In this document: piece by piece, positions 1 to 12,334 of the stretch
How positions within the stretch are numbered: the first letter of the stretch is position 1
How the letters are laid out: every line of letters begins with the position of its first letter
DNA from: Eucalyptus grandis
Taxonomy: Eukaryota > Streptophyta > Magnoliopsida > Myrtales > Myrtaceae
Direction: 5' to 3'
NCBI RefSeq assembly: GCF_016545825.1
Contig: NC_052618.1
Coordinates: 58,582,561 to 58,646,560 of the forward strand
Length of the DNA: 64,000 nucleotides
Program-made: the position numbers and the translations under genes
The notes under the pieces: model-generated
Seen by the model: the letters and a program-made list of their open reading frames with translations, nothing else
Told to the model about the DNA's origin: nothing
Database searches by the model: none

Positions 1-3000
1 TGAGTTTGGGAAGAGCCAGACAACCTTCCCCTGAGTAATTTATACTAGGTACAAGACTTTCATCCCACATGATCTGCTCATTAGGGTAGAGTGGCAGCGC
101 ATTTATAGCTTCTTTCTGAGACTGTTGTTTTCCAAAGTAGGATACCATGACTTCAACAAGAAAATCCACCCTATCTGACCAGGGATCTTCCTTAGAGACC
201 AGCTTAAGCTGCATATAAAAAAGGCACAGGATCAGAGCATGGTTTCCCAGTATAAATACCCCAAGGAGGAAGATATGTCTATGATCACATGGCCAAATAT
301 CCCAACCAGAAAAGAGATAAAAATTGCTGTAAGATAGGCATGTGAATTTTTTTTTTTTTAATGTTCTATATGTGTATCAAGTCCAAGAAAAGTACCTTAC
401 CAAAAAAAAAAAGTCCAAGAAAAGTACAAGTACACCCAAAACAAAGTGAAAACGATGACATGGCTATAAGCATTTAACATTGGAAGATTCAGCTAATTAT
501 AAGAATTAAAATAAGCCTCAGGTCTCAATGTTTTCAACAGTTGCACAATGCCTGTGATGAAGAAGCGCCCCGGACCCTCTGTATAATGACTGTTCAGACC
601 TATTTATTTGTTATTTCTATCACTTCTTTCCTAAGGATGAACCCATTTACCACATAAAATAAAACCTCCATAAAGCTCCTTAAACATGAAATATTTTTGG
701 TGATCAAGCTGCATTTTTTTGAAAAAATAAAATAAAAATCATAGCACATAACCAGAAGTTTTACAATTTAAATCGTGTCAACTTCTAAAATCTTTCTTAT
801 ATGCCTTTTTTTTTTCCTGAATTCCTGCAAGAACTCATACTCCGATACTCATACACATGCTTAGACAAAGGTTATAAAAGCACTTCAGATACATCACATA
901 TATATTTCATAAAACACTTTCTTCTTCGTATGCCAATTAATTATCTTTATTAGCTTCACCTAATTTACAGATGCACTCTATCACAGCATACTTCATGGAA
1001 CTGGGATCATCATCAATTTAACATAAAAATGTTTTCTGGAATGGCCAATACACATACAACTACGTAAGTGCTGCGTTATTATTCGCTCGATTCCGCTTAT
1101 GTGTGTTATTCTAAAACTTAGCCCTCAGATAAAGTAACATACAATATGTAGCCTAAGGACTGCATAGCTCAGGCGTTGTCAGCAGTCAACAATTCATCTT
1201 TGAGAAAAAGAAGTGAATCTGATGCAACTAAGGACAAGTAGTATGAACCACACCAGATGCCCAGTAAAGTTGATCACTAGATGACAGAAAAAATCAGTAC
1301 AGGGTAAAGTCAAAGACATAGCCAAAACAAGAAAGAGAGCAATAAGGTTAACATGTAATACTGACAAACCTTGTGGCAGACTAAGTCCCTTAACTCATCT
1401 TTGGTAAGTACAGATAATTTCTTTGTGAGATCATTTCTCTTGTGAATTGCACCGATGTTAGCCAATGCAAGTTCACGCAGCTACAGGAACAACAAAGAAT
1501 CAGAAAAAGTTAGTTGATGAAAGAGAAGATTAAAAGAAAGGAAAGGAGATGAATATCCATCTTTCTCAGGATCCATGAATGAAGCAGCATTTTACATAAA
1601 ACTGTGGCCATAACAAACCTTGGGGACCTTCTTAAAAGCTAGTAGCTGGAAAGACTGAAGGCGTTCATAATGAGACTGAACCACCTCATCATCTGTCAAT
1701 TGTGTGCCCACATGGTCATTAATTTCAAAGCCTTCATAGAACTGTAGTAAGTCAACAAGTTGTGCAAAGAGCTTTCCCTTTTCATGTCTATACAGAGCAC
1801 TTAAATGGCATTTGGCGACAATGGCCACATCTGCCACAAGAGGCCTCAGGTACCTGCTCATCCAAAATGAAAAGAAGGGTGAGGAATGCCGAAGCATAGT
1901 GGTAGTAGTAGCATAGTGCTGTCAGCACAAGGCTAACAACATGATTCAGCTGAATATTTCAGAAGAACCCTATGCAACCACCTTAAAGAGCCAACGATAA
2001 GAGAGAAGAAAGCCCTTGAACTGATATTTTAATAATTTTCAAGCACCATCCTCATGTTAAGTTCTTTTACAACTATCAAACTTAATTCTTTGCATTGTGA
2101 TATAAAAAGCTTTCTATAAAACAACCTAGGCAGGTGACAAAAGAAACCACTTATCAATCTGGCAGCAGACTTTGATGAAGCGGACGAAGTAGAAAAAGAC
2201 CCAATACCTTCTTGTTGGCAGCTGGCTCAGAAGATCGATGAGGAATTCTATAAACCTCTCGCAATATAGGACGGAAGCATCATCAACTCGTCCAAGACTG
2301 TAGGCACCAATTGTTCCATCATTCCCATTGTCATCATCTGGTTGGGGGAAAACCTTGAAGTCAAGTACCTAGAATTACCAAACAGGATATAATATATGTA
2401 CATTATTTTCATTGTGGAGCAAAAGGCAAGGTATCCAGCTAAAATTAGCTATAGGTATATAAGCTCTATTACTTCACAGACAGTACCTCCAAAAACTCCT
2501 CCATGAGATTCCTCAAGAAGTTTGACTCCAACTTAGAAGAGGGATCAAACTGCTCACCACGTTTCGCGGCATCCTTGCTCTCTCTCTTTATCATCCTTTT
2601 CCATTTTTTAATCAAATCAGGGTTGAGGCAAAGCTCCATCTACAATTGTAAGAAAACCATGTGTAAGCTTCTTAAGATGCCCATCATAATTTCACACACA
2701 GCCTCACTTATCCCCAACGGGAATAGCACTTGTAAGTACATAACATAATTATTAAAGATTCACATGGAGCATAGCCAATATTACCTGGAAACGACCAAAC
2801 GACAAACTGTGCCAAGATTGCAGACTTGCTAATCTCAAAACGGTCTCACTGACCATTTCATCTTCCAAACTCTGCCAGGTGAAATAGCAGGTCAACCAGA
2901 AAATATGGCAAGTAATAAGGGTAGTTCTAATCGCGCAGCTCACTAAAAGAAGGATTAAGGGCAATACAACGAAATTCCGTACTAAATGAAGTACGAAATT

Positions 3001-4401
3001 ATGCCCTAATGCCAGCAATTCAAACATCCATGAGAAATGTAACATACCTGAAAAGCATTAATCATGAAAACCAAGTAATTAGTTTTCTCAGGAATACTTA
3101 AGTCCCTTCCCTGGAAAAGAAAAAGAAAAATAGGCATATGAGGCAGCAGCAACAAAGCAAGAAAATGATTAAACACAGAATACCAGCCAATTTTCCTAAA
3201 TTACATTATGAAACATACAGTGGAGTCCCTTTGCATATTACTGGTAGCAGGGCCAAAATCCCCTTAGTGAAGAAAAAGGTTAATTACACGTTACGAATGA
3301 ATAGAAGGATACAAACCTCCTTAAGACGGAGAACCCTGTCAAGAAATCCCTTGAACTGATCCTTCCGGTCATAAAAGCATGTCCAAGCTGCCACATTCTC
3401 TCGAAACTGCAGGAGTCATATATGCATGAATTTATTCAAGTTCAAAGGCACAATTTCTTCGAACAAAGTATAATTTTCCTATATAATGAGGGCAGTGCAC
3501 ATAGCAAAGAAAACCATCCTTGCTGCCTCATCACATTCCTAGCCATTGTCCAAAGAAGTTACCTTGATCAGCTTATTGACTTGGAATTCAGACAAACAAA
3601 GAGAAAAGGCTCGAAGTCATATTGCCATTGTTTATCAATTCCACTTTCCCAATTCACAAATAGACGTTCTAAACAGAAAAACCTATAATCAAAAGTTGTC
3701 GCTCTTCCTCGTTGCCTCAGATTAACCAGACCAATTATTGAATCTCTCATTGCAAACGGAAAAACCTAACTATGAGAATGCAAGAACCAATCTCTTCATC
3801 AATGTCACCTTCTTATCCTACCAGCTCGCGGATGCAGAAAAAACTTACTCGATGCCACACATTATGTTGCAACTACTCGAAAACTAAGTAAACTAAATCA
3901 CAATCCTCAAATAAGCAAAACCTCTAAAGCTCCAGCAAGCTCCTCGCAACTCACCTTCTCATTGACCATGAGAATCATCGACATGACATGCTCGAACGTC
4001 GCGGCCCGCGGGTCGAAATTCGGCCACAGGTAGTTCTCCAGGTACTGGCTCACCTCGAGGATCATGACCCGCTGCAAGGGCACCGGCTTCCGCCCGCCCT
4101 TCACCACCAGCTCCGTCTCGTAGATGTCCTTGACCAGCTCCAGGTCGAAGGGCCTCCCGCCCCCGCCCTCCGCCTCACCGCCCCCCGCCTCGCCGCCGCC
4201 GGAGGAGACGAGCCAGTTGGCGGCGGCGATCTGGGTGAGGCGGTCGCGCTGGATCTCCGAGAGGGTGATGGAGGCGGGGAGGGAGGAGCCGGGCTTGGAG
4301 TCGGCCGGCTTGTCGGCGAGCTGGAGGGGCGGCTCAACCGGGTACTCGGCGACCCGATGGCGCTTGAAGTCGTAGGTGCCGGTGCCGTACACCTTCGTCA
4401 T
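1..4401 (-). CDS. AQR: AQUARIUS, intron-binding spliceosomal RNA helicase (5' part; 3' end off the window)
   Basis: N-terminal part of the plant AQUARIUS (EMB2765-type) protein, an SF1 helicase-like spliceosome component that binds introns. Nine coding exons on the minus strand: 4401-3955, 3406-3317, 3110-3048, 2871-2785, 2639-2487, 2368-2208, 1853-1619, 1480-1370 and 208-1, all with GT/AG borders and consistent phase. They give about 518 residues. The start MTKVYGTGTYDFKRHRV and blocks such as YLWPNFDPRAATFEHVM and YLRPLVADVAIVAKCHL match the family's N-terminal helical (ARM-like) region. The helicase motifs lie beyond position 1. Exon 1 is strikingly GC-rich and carries a Gly/Glu low-complexity stretch at residues about 67-83. 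A GAA-rich microsatellite lies just upstream of the start codon. Identification is by recalled homology; the exon joins agree fully with the reading frame. Confidence 0.95.
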
Positions 4402-5643
4402 TTTTCGCCGGAGAGAAGAGAGAGAAGAAGAAGAAGAAGAAGAGCGAGGGTTTATGGTGGTGGAGAGGCCGAGCCCTCCGCCTTGTCTCGAAGGCGGCGA
4501 AGAGGAGTTCTTGGATCCTGAGGACGGTTTTGGCCCTCGGAGTCGGTGGTTTTTACGTCAATGCCACTGGTTAGTGGTTTCAAGTGATTTTTTTTTGTTT
4601 TGTTTTTTTTTCATTTCTCTTATTAATAGTTATTCTTTTTAATCCGGGAAAAAAATTGCCAGGGGAAGAAATTTCAGTAAATGATCAGAGGCTTTGTAAA
4701 ATTCGAAAAGCACAATCTCAACTTACAAAAAAAAAAAAATGGCTTCACTACATATATACTTCAATTATTCCATTAAATTTTGACTATTTTATGGCGGGAA
4801 TGAAAAATTTCCTTGTATACCATATATTTTTAATCATATTAATTGACTTTTAACATCAAATTATAGCTGTACTCGTTGATTAGTCGAGTTGTGGGAAAAA
4901 CTAATCCGAACACTAATTATGGCTAAAAGGAAAGAAATACATAGTTTTCTTATGTATTGCTTACAACGAATTACAAATCTCTTAATACGGGTAGGAAAAG
5001 TGACAAAAAAAACTTCAGAACATGAGTTATTAAGTGAAAAGCTTAAACTTTTATGAGAAAATGACATAAATAATTAATGAATTTTGGCCCAGTAAGTAAT
5101 ATGGTCAATAAACATCTCAATTTATTTGATATGGTCTTTCAATTAGTCCTTAAAATATACGAAAATGTTCAATTTTAACATTTCATTAATTCAAATTTTA
5201 AGAACAATATTAGACATTTTTATAGAGTTTAAGGATTAAATTGAATATGTATTAAAATTTCACGAATCACTTTGAATGAATTTAAAAAAAAAACGATACT
5301 TACATTGAGTTGAATTTTATATATCATGTTCACAACAGGTCAAAATTTAGGGACTGCATACGTGTCATTATTCCAACCTTTATTACACTGAGGAAGTGGA
5401 CTTCAATGATGACCAATGAATTGGTCAGTGTCATCTATCGAAGGAATGAACGATGATGTAAACGGCAAGGGAGAGAGAGAGAGAGAATATACTCGTAGGG
5501 GTGCGGACCGTATTGCGTGTCGAACAGCTATTTCAAGTAAATTGACAGCCATTAAAAGAGTGACTGGCAGCGGCTCTTCTCGCTCGGTCTCACTCCCGTC
5601 AAACGCGAACCGAGAACAGATCGAAGAAAAGAAGCTCACAACC
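4402..5643. other. divergent intergenic region between AQR and the ABA2-like gene
   Basis: No coding exon is seen. It holds the AQR 5' leader with an AGA/GAA microsatellite (about 4420-4445), then AT-rich DNA with poly-A and poly-T tracts. From about 5100 to 5300 there is degraded AT-rich sequence that looks repeat-derived. A GA microsatellite (about 5469-5486) lies in the likely promoter or leader of the plus-strand gene. An open frame in phase with the ABA2-like start runs back to an ATG at 5416, but it crosses the GA repeat and has no family resemblance. Confidence 0.6.
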
Positions 5644-7798
5644 ATGTCCATCTCCGACTCTGGCCGCTCTTCGCTTTCCTGCCAAAGGTAATTCGGATGA
5701 AGCTACTCCTCCCGCAATCTCTCTCTCTCTCCGGGAATGGGAATTTCTCGTTTTGGGTCTGTTTGACTTTCTGCTCTCGAGGCAAGAATCAAGATCCCTT
5801 TTTGTGAAATCTCTCGGTCTTTTTACGTGGGTTTTTTCTCACCGAATATCGTTTTCTCATAAATGGGTACGGCTGTTTTGCCTTTAATAGCAATCCCGTG
5901 GCTTGTGGGCTTTTGATCTGCATCTTCTTACCGTCTTGAGGATGTATCTTTTCCTTTTATTCCAAGCCCAACCTTACGTTCTGGTTCATGGGTAGCTCGA
6001 TGTTCTATCTGGGTTTCCTTTTTTTCTTTTTCTTTTTTAAACATTTGATTTGTATCGGCCGAGATCCTGTCTGGACTTCGCTTCATCAGTAGCTGGAGCC
6101 ACTGCGGCGATCAGTCTGCTTTTGTAGTCGTTGACTAGAACTAGTGGTAGGAGTGAAGTTGCTAATGTCGTGTATTGGCATTCTGTCTTATGACAGTGAA
6201 ATTTTTGTCCCGATTTCTTGCTGTTTTAACTGTAATGGTGTGCGCTAAACATGTCATGCCCCCATAATAGGTCATCAAAGAGAGCTGCTTCGGCCCTCGT
6301 TATCGGAAAACTACTATCTACCAGTGTAGCTATTGACTGCTTAGAATGCCTTATGAATCAGCTTCTGTTGTTAAAAAGAAAGAAACGATGTAATTCAGTT
6401 GTTCTGAGCATGTCAGCCTTGCCAAGCAGATGAGTACTACTGATGTGTTTGTACCCAACCGTGGATTCAATCGGTGGATGGTCTACTGCGCAGTTCTCCC
6501 GTACCTACCCACATTTCCTACTTTCCGCCTTCCGTTCTGGGTGCTAAGATGTCATGTAGGAGTAAAGCGTTGCACATCCACTCCATAAATTTACATTTGC
6601 CATGTGTTGAACAGTTAATCAATTGGTCGCGATTTTCTCTGCAAGGTCAATAAACATATCATGTTCATGCTACTATTGCCAAAAGTCAAGAGTCGAGGCC
6701 GGATTGTATCTTCCAGTAACAGTAGAAAAGAGATGATATTGTTTCCTCTATCGAGGCAAGAAGTTTCTTTCTTGCCTTAAAGTCCTTAAAGGCAACCGTC
6801 TCTCATTTATAATTCATGTAGTTGAATCCTATTGCTCGTTTGGGATTCATGTAGATGGGAAACCTATTCTCCTTTTCTGATGTTTAGCTGTCCTTTGAAA
6901 GGTTCTTTCTCTCATTTTGCAACTCTGTTTCCTTGGTCCCCTTAACTGAACAGGAGTCCACACTGTTTTGCTTCACTACTGATGCCTTTACATTCTCAGA
7001 TTACATGGGAAGGTTGCCTTGGTCACCGGTGGAGCAACTGGAATTGGAGAGAGCATTGTGCGCCTATTCCACAAGCATGGTGCGAAGGTTTGTATCGCCG
7101 ACGTGCAAGATAACCTGGGTCATCAGGTCCTGGAATCTCTTGGTGGGGAACATAGTGTTTCCTATGTGCACTGTGATGTCACCCTTGAAGATGATGTTCG
7201 CCGTGCAGTCGATGGAACAGTCAGTAAATTCGGTACGCTCGATGTGATGGTCAACAATGCTGGGACATCTGGCCCGCCATGTTCAGACATCCGTAATGTA
7301 GAATTGTCTGATTTCGAGAAGGTGTTCGATTTAAATGTGAAAGGGGTTTTCATCGGAATGAAGCATGCCGCCCGTATTATGATCCCGCAGAAGAGCGGTG
7401 TCATAATTTCTATAAGCAGTGTTTGTAGTGTCATAGGGGGCTTGGGCCCACATGCGTACACCGGGTCCAAGCATGCCGTTGTGGGGCTGACCCAAAATGT
7501 CGCGGCCGAGCTGGGAAAGCATGGGATACGCGTGAACTGCGTCTCTCCCTATGCAGTTGCGACAGGCCTGGCAGTGGCTCATTTGCCCGAGGAGGAGCGA
7601 ACTGAAGATGCCATGGTGGGCTTTCGCTCCTTCGTCGCTAGGAATGCCAACTTGGAGGGAGTCGAGCTGACAACAGGCGATGTGGCGAACGCGGTCCTCT
7701 TTCTGGCCAGTGATGACGCGAGGTACGTGAGCGGGCTTAATCTCATGGTAGATGGGGGTTTCACATGTTCGAATCACACTCTCCGAGTCTTCAGATGA
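5644..7798 (+). CDS. ABA2: ABA2-type short-chain dehydrogenase/reductase (xanthoxin dehydrogenase-like)
   Basis: Cytosolic NAD(H)-dependent SDR. The ABA2 family oxidises xanthoxin to abscisic aldehyde in ABA synthesis. Two exons: 5644-5687 and 7000-7798, separated by a 1.3-kb intron, giving 280 residues (Arabidopsis ABA2 is about 285). Visible motifs: cofactor-binding TGGATGIG at 24-31, NNAG at 100-103, a catalytic Ser in the ISISSV region (about 152-155), and the YxxxK pair Y168/K172. The C-terminal DGGFTCSNHTLRVFR closely resembles ABA2. Exon 1 encodes only MSISDSGRSSLSCQR, shorter than the Arabidopsis leader. An in-frame ATG at 5416 would add 76 residues but has no family support, so 5644 is chosen. 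Plants have several ABA2-like SDR paralogues, so true xanthoxin specificity is inference. Confidence 0.9.
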
Positions 7799-8238
7799 TC
7801 AATTTGGGACTTATGCACTGTGCATACCATGCTGCATCCTGCCTCAATTGTTGTTACTTGGATCTTGGTGGGTTGTTTCATCAGGTATGGATCAAGGACC
7901 AACAGGGTGCACTGGATCTTAGCATGGCTAAGGGTATTTATGAGGCCTTTGCTTCTGCCCCACTTGTTGAAGATGAATTCGAATTGTTTTCCTTTACCAT
8001 TCGCACATTTCCTGATCTTTGTTTTGACCTGCAATGACTTCTGTAATAAAGGGTCAACTATCGTGCAATATCAGCACCCGTGTAATATTAAGTGTAGTCG
8101 TGATTAGTGTTTTGGCTCCGGCTCTCTTTGCCATCTCTATATCATGCTCAGCCACGGAAGAGGGCAAGCAAAGTCCCCGTTCCCTCTCCCAGAATTTGTC
8201 TTGGGATGGAAAATTGGAAATCAGCTGAAGTTATACAA
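7799..8238. other. 3' flank of the ABA2-like gene
   Basis: This stretch follows the TGA stop and contains the probable 3' UTR. An AATAAA hexamer sits about 250 nt after the stop. Both strands contain small open frames, but none has recognisable protein content. Confidence 0.5.
8045..8050 (+). promoter_or_regulatory. possible polyadenylation signal AATAAA
   Basis: A perfect AATAAA about 250 nt after the ABA2-like stop codon, on the coding strand and followed by T/GT-rich sequence. Plant near-upstream elements are loosely conserved, so this is only a candidate. Confidence 0.4.
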
Positions 8239-8910
8239 TAAAAGGATGGAAAAAACCACCAAAAATCCCAAACTTTACTCGAAGTGACAAATTTACCTTG
8301 AACTTTTTTTTTTTTTTTGTGACATGAAAAACTCCGAAGTTTGCCAACCGTGACATATTTACTCCAAACTTTTTTTCGTGATACAAAAAACCTCTGAACT
8401 TCTATTAGTATGACACATTTATCATAAATTATAATATATTTTGGTTTTTTTTTTTTACTTTTTAAATTTTTTTCTTTTTTTTCTTCTTCTCTCTTCCCTC
8501 CGGAGCCATGACGAAGGGAAGCCGACGTCCGTTGGAGGGCAAGGGTCGCCCTTGCCAAAGCTAGCTAGGGTCGCCCTCGCCCGACACAGGCGAGGGTGGC
8601 CCTCATCATTGTCGGGCCCTAGCCAGCCTAGGCGAGGGCGACCCTCGCTCGACATCGGCGGGCGACCCTCGCCGACATCGCGAGGGCGACTCTCGCCAAA
8701 TGCCGGCTTCCCTCTGCCAGCTCTGCCATGACCGATGGAGGGAAGAGAGAAGAAGAAAAAAAAATAGAAAAAATAAGACGAAAATGCCCTTGATTGGATA
8801 AATGTGTCGCAATTTGTAAAGTTGGGAGTTTTTCATGTCACAAAATAAAAATTGAGCTAAATTTGTTTGAGTAAAGTTTGAAGTTTTTGGTGATCTTTTC
8901 CCTAAAAGGA
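8239..8910. mobile_element. non-autonomous TIR DNA transposon with 8-bp target-site duplication
   Basis: The 8-bp direct repeat TAAAAGGA occurs at 8239-8246 and 8903-8910. Between them is a 656-bp element whose ends are imperfect inverted repeats. The left end (from 8247) and the reverse complement of the right end (from 8902) agree at about 27 of the first 34 bases, including CAAACTTTACTC. Similarity continues further in, with GTGACATGAAAAACTC on both arms. The centre (about 8500-8730) is a GC-rich block with repeated GGGCGACCCTCGC-type units. No transposase is encoded. An 8-bp duplication suggests hAT-like, or Mutator-like with an eroded duplication. Confidence 0.8.
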
Positions 8911-9036
8911 ATAAAATAAATGACATATACTTAATTTTTAATGGAAATGAAACAATTTCATGCCAAAAGTTATTCCAAATAATTGTAATATAAAAAATTT
9001 GTATTAAAAAAAGAGAAGGAAAGAAAGAAAGAAATC

Positions 9037-9617
9037 TTAGGGCGTGTTTGGTAACGTTTCGTTCAAAAATTATTCTAGGAAACGAAATAGAAAAAATTAT
9101 TTCTTACATTAGGGAACAATTTTGACCAAAAATACGCATTTGGTAAATTTGTTCCGGGAATAAAAAATGAACAGAAACACGTTTGGTAAATTTATATTCT
9201 TTTTTAGTTTCTTTTAATTTTTTAATATTTTTATTTTATTTTTCCTTTTTCCTTTCTTTTTTCTTTTTTTTTCTTTTTGGCCCGTCGCCGGTCTCGCGAT
9301 GCTCCGGCGAGGTCGCCGACCCTCGATGGCGTCGCCGGCCCTCGGCAGCTTGGTCACCGGCCATGGCCGAGGCCGACGACCGGCCAAAGAAAAAGAAGAA
9401 GAAAAGAGGAAGAAAAGAGAAGAGAAAAAAAAAAATGTTCTTCAAAAGTGTTTATGGAACAAAAAATAACTTTTTTTGTTTCTCATTTCCGTTCTAATTT
9501 TGTTCGGGAACAAAAAATAGATTTTGAACAAGTTTGTTCTTTTTTTTATTCCCGAGAACAAAAAAATAAAATTTTTGTTCATAAACAGGAAAAAGAACAT
9601 TACCATGCAGGGCCTTA
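9037..9617. mobile_element. Tourist/Harbinger-like MITE with TTA target-site duplication
   Basis: TTA at 9037-9039 and 9615-9617 flanks a 575-bp sequence. It begins GGGCGTGTTTGGTAACG, and the reverse complement of its other end begins GGCCCTGCATGGTAATG (14 of the first 19 bases match). Sub-terminal segments are also inverted (GGGAATAAAAAA and ACAAAAAATA blocks near both ends). A TTA duplication with GG-starting termini is the hallmark of PIF/Harbinger (Tourist) elements. The core (about 9280-9380) is GC-rich with GTCGCCG-type units. No transposase is present. Confidence 0.7.
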
Positions 9618-12334
9618 TTTTTTAACTGCACCAAACCTAATTCATGAGTGGACAAGTGTCACAACAAAAACAAATTTAAAGCATTCCTTTTGATAAGTTA
9701 AAGGGTATGGAATTTAAAGTTTGAGTCATAACTACTCCACATAACCTTTTTTGGTAGAAAGTATTGAAAATTGGCAAGCTCATCATTGCAACCCATCAAA
9801 ATCTTAACAAGTGGTAGTAAGTCTCTTTAAACGAGGTATGCTGTGTTTAGGCAACGCAGCACGATCCGTTTAGAGGGTCGCTCAGGACGTGTGGAAGACA
9901 GGTGACCTTCACCATTAAGCCAACCACCTCGGTGGTGAGATGTGCTTTTATCTCGTGGATGTGTATTTATATGCACATCAAACATGAAGCGTATGCCATA
10001 CGTGGACATACACAAGATTATGCAAAGCCCAGAATGTACAAAACGGCCGACCTGAAGGCCCGATATACAAGCCCCGCAAGACAACGTAACGCAGGTAAGC
10101 ACGTATAGCCTGTATAACACAAACGTATAATCATAGTACTAATACCAGACAACATTTGGTTAAGTCTATTCTAGCAATTACTTTGACATTCCCTAATCTT
10201 ATCATCAAGAAAAACCTTGGAAATCAACCCTTCATTGATGTCGTGCAGTCTTCCGAGAAATCATATCAACCCAAACCCGATTTCCTATTCGCGACCCAAA
10301 AGACCGCGAAATGATATAAGCATCCATAAAGCTCCCAAAGTGAATATGGTTCCCCCCCAAAAAAAAAAGACAGGATTAAGATTAAGCAGGGCATAAGAAT
10401 CTCTTCTCCAGTTAAAATAAGAAAAATTAACAAGTTCTTGAGCAACAACTTAACCATGCCTGGTGCTTCCATCAGCTCCAGCCTTTGATATCAGTGGGAA
10501 AGAAAGTTGAAGAAACCCATTTTTAAATTACACGCGTGTGGCAAAGGAAGGCGTTCAAAGCACGAGAGCGTCACCGAAAGGCAGAGGGAGATGCTTCAAG
10601 TGTCGGCTGGAAAAGCAAAGGAAGATAAGCAATATCTAATCTACTCCGTGGGACATGTATACGAACGGATACGATGAGCCCCCGATTTTGAAATCAAGGA
10701 ATTTGACAAATTCCCATTGCTATACGTGTCCGTTACATCACTGAAGATGGTTTCTTTCTGCTCTTTCGTCGAGTGACAAGGAATGTCCAATGAGAAGAAA
10801 GCTTGTTTTGTTGAATATGATAGGAGGAAAGAGAAGCGGATTCAGGGGGGAAGCGTTGCATCTAAGCTGAATTTAAGATCGTATTTTTCTTTATTTTTCG
10901 ATAACTAAAGATTGTATCAACTAGTAACAAAAGTTGCCTGTAAAAACTCGAAATATTATGTATTGTCATTCCGATTCTTACGAACCGTTTCTAGATACTG
11001 TATAGTTTACGGAGCTACTTTCAAATCAATCACAAAGAATTCTCGAATTGAACGGTAAAAGGATGGGATTGGAAAGGTCGGCGTCCAAGATGTGATGGGA
11101 AGAAAAATGGGACAAGTTCGTTGAGAAGAGATAGCGAAATGTTCAATGTCAATGGCCTAAACTAACGAAAAATCGTTTTGAAAGATGGGGTCACAGGCCG
11201 GCGAGCGTTCTTGATAAGGGAAATTGAAATTGAAAAAAGGAAGCGTGGGTCAACTTGAATTTTCTTAATCTTTGCTGTTGCTCAGCCTTTTAGAGGGGAT
11301 GAAAGTTGAAAAAACAGGTCGCAGAGAGCAGGGAAGAGGAGCGTCTGTCTGGATTTGGAGTTTTTCTCACGGTGGATCCCACCACCGCCGACCACCACCA
11401 CCACCACCGCCCCCGCCCCACTTTTCTTTTTGGAAATTGCCGCCCACCCAGTTGCTTCCGCCTCCGGCTTCCCCAGTCAACAGTGACAATATTCGCATCA
11501 AATCAAAAAGAGAGAAGCCTTGCCAGTCTTTTTAAAGCATATACAGTATCAAGACTAGGCATTTTCATCCTTCCCCCGTTCAAGACTGATGTCAAGATCA
11601 ATGGGTTTTACGTGCTTAGAAGGATCTATGTTGGTTGAACTGACGTTCAAGAAATAAAGAGCATCTGATGCGATCGCAGCATGATAAGCCCTGTGGGCTG
11701 TACCTACTGAAAATGAAGGTTTCAAACTACCATACTCGTACCTAATTGCAACATTTTATAATACCCAGTGGACCATAAGAGTACTCCAGAACCATTTCAT
11801 GCGTGACACAGGGTTCAAACCGCTCTCTACAGTCTTTTTCTGTGGAGTTGGGGGGGCAAACACGTAATTATGAGGACATGGAATAGTCTAGGGCCTCTGT
11901 AAGGTGAACCCCACCATTACGGAAAGATCACCACCTTGAGAATTAAGAAACAGAGTGAGAGCCATTCTGCAGATTTCCCAGGGCACACGGACATAGCCAA
12001 AAGCAATTGAATCCAAAAGATGCCCTTGTTGAAAGGGTCCCAATAGCGACCCAACTGTACGTTAGTGCATGTCAGCATCAGGCTGCTATCTCAACCCCAT
12101 TCAAATCCACCAAGCATTGCTCCCAGAAAGAACACATAAGGGCCAACCCACCTCAAGACGCTAAGCTTAACCACAAGGAATATTTTCCTTGTTTGGTTTC
12201 CTGGGATTCCGATGTGAAAACTTGCCTTTGGCTTTGTTATCCGAAGCTTCGCCTCCCTGGTACCAAAGCAAAGAACTCTCGTTTTCTTATTCCCCCTGGT
12301 TTGTCCGTCCTGGTGGTTATCTTTTCCTTCAAAG
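9618..12334. other. intergenic region upstream of the calmodulin-binding protein gene
   Basis: No exon of a recognised family is visible. It contains homopolymer runs (near 10350) and a CCACCG/CCACCACC-rich tract at about 11380-11420. The last few hundred bases are probably promoter and leader of the gene starting at 12335. A GGTTCAAACC segment near 11811 resembles a tRNA T-arm, but no cloverleaf surrounds it. Confidence 0.5.

Noticed and set aside
3988..4521. Long plus-strand open frame opposite AQR exon 1
   Set aside because: It is antisense to a confidently assigned exon; its Arg/Ala/Gly-rich content reflects the GC-rich exon and matches no family.
8441..8731. Pro/Arg-rich frames within the GC-rich block
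   Set aside because: They lie inside the core of the transposon-like element and arise from its repeated GC-rich units.
11795..11840. tRNA-like T-arm GGTTCAAACC
   Set aside because: No acceptor stem, D-arm or anticodon arm can be built around it on either strand.
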